Source: JBFHNV01 sp965365655
GTDB taxonomy: Bacteria; Pseudomonadota; Gammaproteobacteria; HK1
NCBI GenBank assembly: GCA_965365655.1
Contig: CBDUCN010000328.1
Coordinates: 1 to 5,710, forward strand
Direction: 5' to 3'
DNA: 5,710 nt
Both the position numbers and the translations under genes were made by a program. Below are positions 5,704 through 5,710 of this stretch, in pieces (the stretch's first letter is position 1; the number at the start of each line of letters is the position of its first letter). The notes under the pieces were generated by a model. The model was not told the origin of the DNA. It ran no database searches and worked only from the letters and a program-made list of their open reading frames with translations.

Positions 5704-5710
5704 ATGGAGC
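5704..5710 (+). CDS. Possible start of a divergent gene, cut by the window edge
   Basis: ATGGAGC at the right edge is preceded by AAGGA at 5687-5691 (12 bases away) and GGA at 5693-5695 (8 bases away). Only two codons are visible, so nothing can be said about a product. The 205 bases between it and dusA would suit a divergent promoter region. It is listed only because a real gene may begin here. Confidence 0.2.

Noticed and set aside
5508..5705. 65-codon minus-strand frame upstream of dusA
   Set aside because: No recognisable motif, passes through the nested inverted repeat and reaches into the dusA ribosome-binding site.

Overview
This is a high-GC chromosomal window that looks proteobacterial. 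The best lineage clue is a full-length DusA-type tRNA dihydrouridine synthase, a subfamily found mainly in gamma- and betaproteobacteria, so a GC-rich gammaproteobacterium is my guess; the sequence alone does not fix the genus. I see no phage, CRISPR, rRNA or tRNA gene and no recognisable defence system.

Layout. Positions 1-610 hold the remains of an IS3-family insertion sequence: the C-terminal end of OrfA, an A-rich frameshift site, and an OrfB that stops just after the first acidic residue of its DDE domain. Positions 611-849 are a non-coding junction with a short inverted repeat. A small TPR-type protein of unknown role follows at 850-1392. Positions 1393-1721 are a GC-rich gap with short hairpins but no supported gene. 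Three small plus-strand genes follow: a PPOX-type FMN-binding flavoprotein of the MSMEG_1061 type (1722-2369), a protein with two CDGSH 2Fe-2S motifs (2554-2799) and a DHCW-motif cupin (2903-3232). On the minus strand, converging on these, dusA (5498-4500) and a prpF-family isomerase gene (4484-3288) lie 15 bases apart and probably form an operon. A hairpin between the two converging groups at 3270-3286 could end transcription from both sides. Positions 5499-5703 are the upstream region of dusA.

How the parts may work together. The flavoprotein, iron-sulphur protein and cupin are all small cofactor- or metal-binding proteins, which suggests redox or stress functions, but the gaps between them (184 and 103 bases) and the hairpins in those gaps mean a single operon is not shown. 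DusA modifies tRNA and PrpF-family enzymes isomerise small unsaturated carboxylic acids; their pairing looks positional rather than functional.

The most unusual features are a four-copy 26-bp tandem repeat that begins inside the end of the CDGSH gene, each unit able to fold as a GC stem capped by a GNRA-type GUGA loop, and a serine in the PrpF-family protein at the place where characterised relatives use a catalytic cysteine. I did not find convincing evidence of a wholly new multi-gene system.
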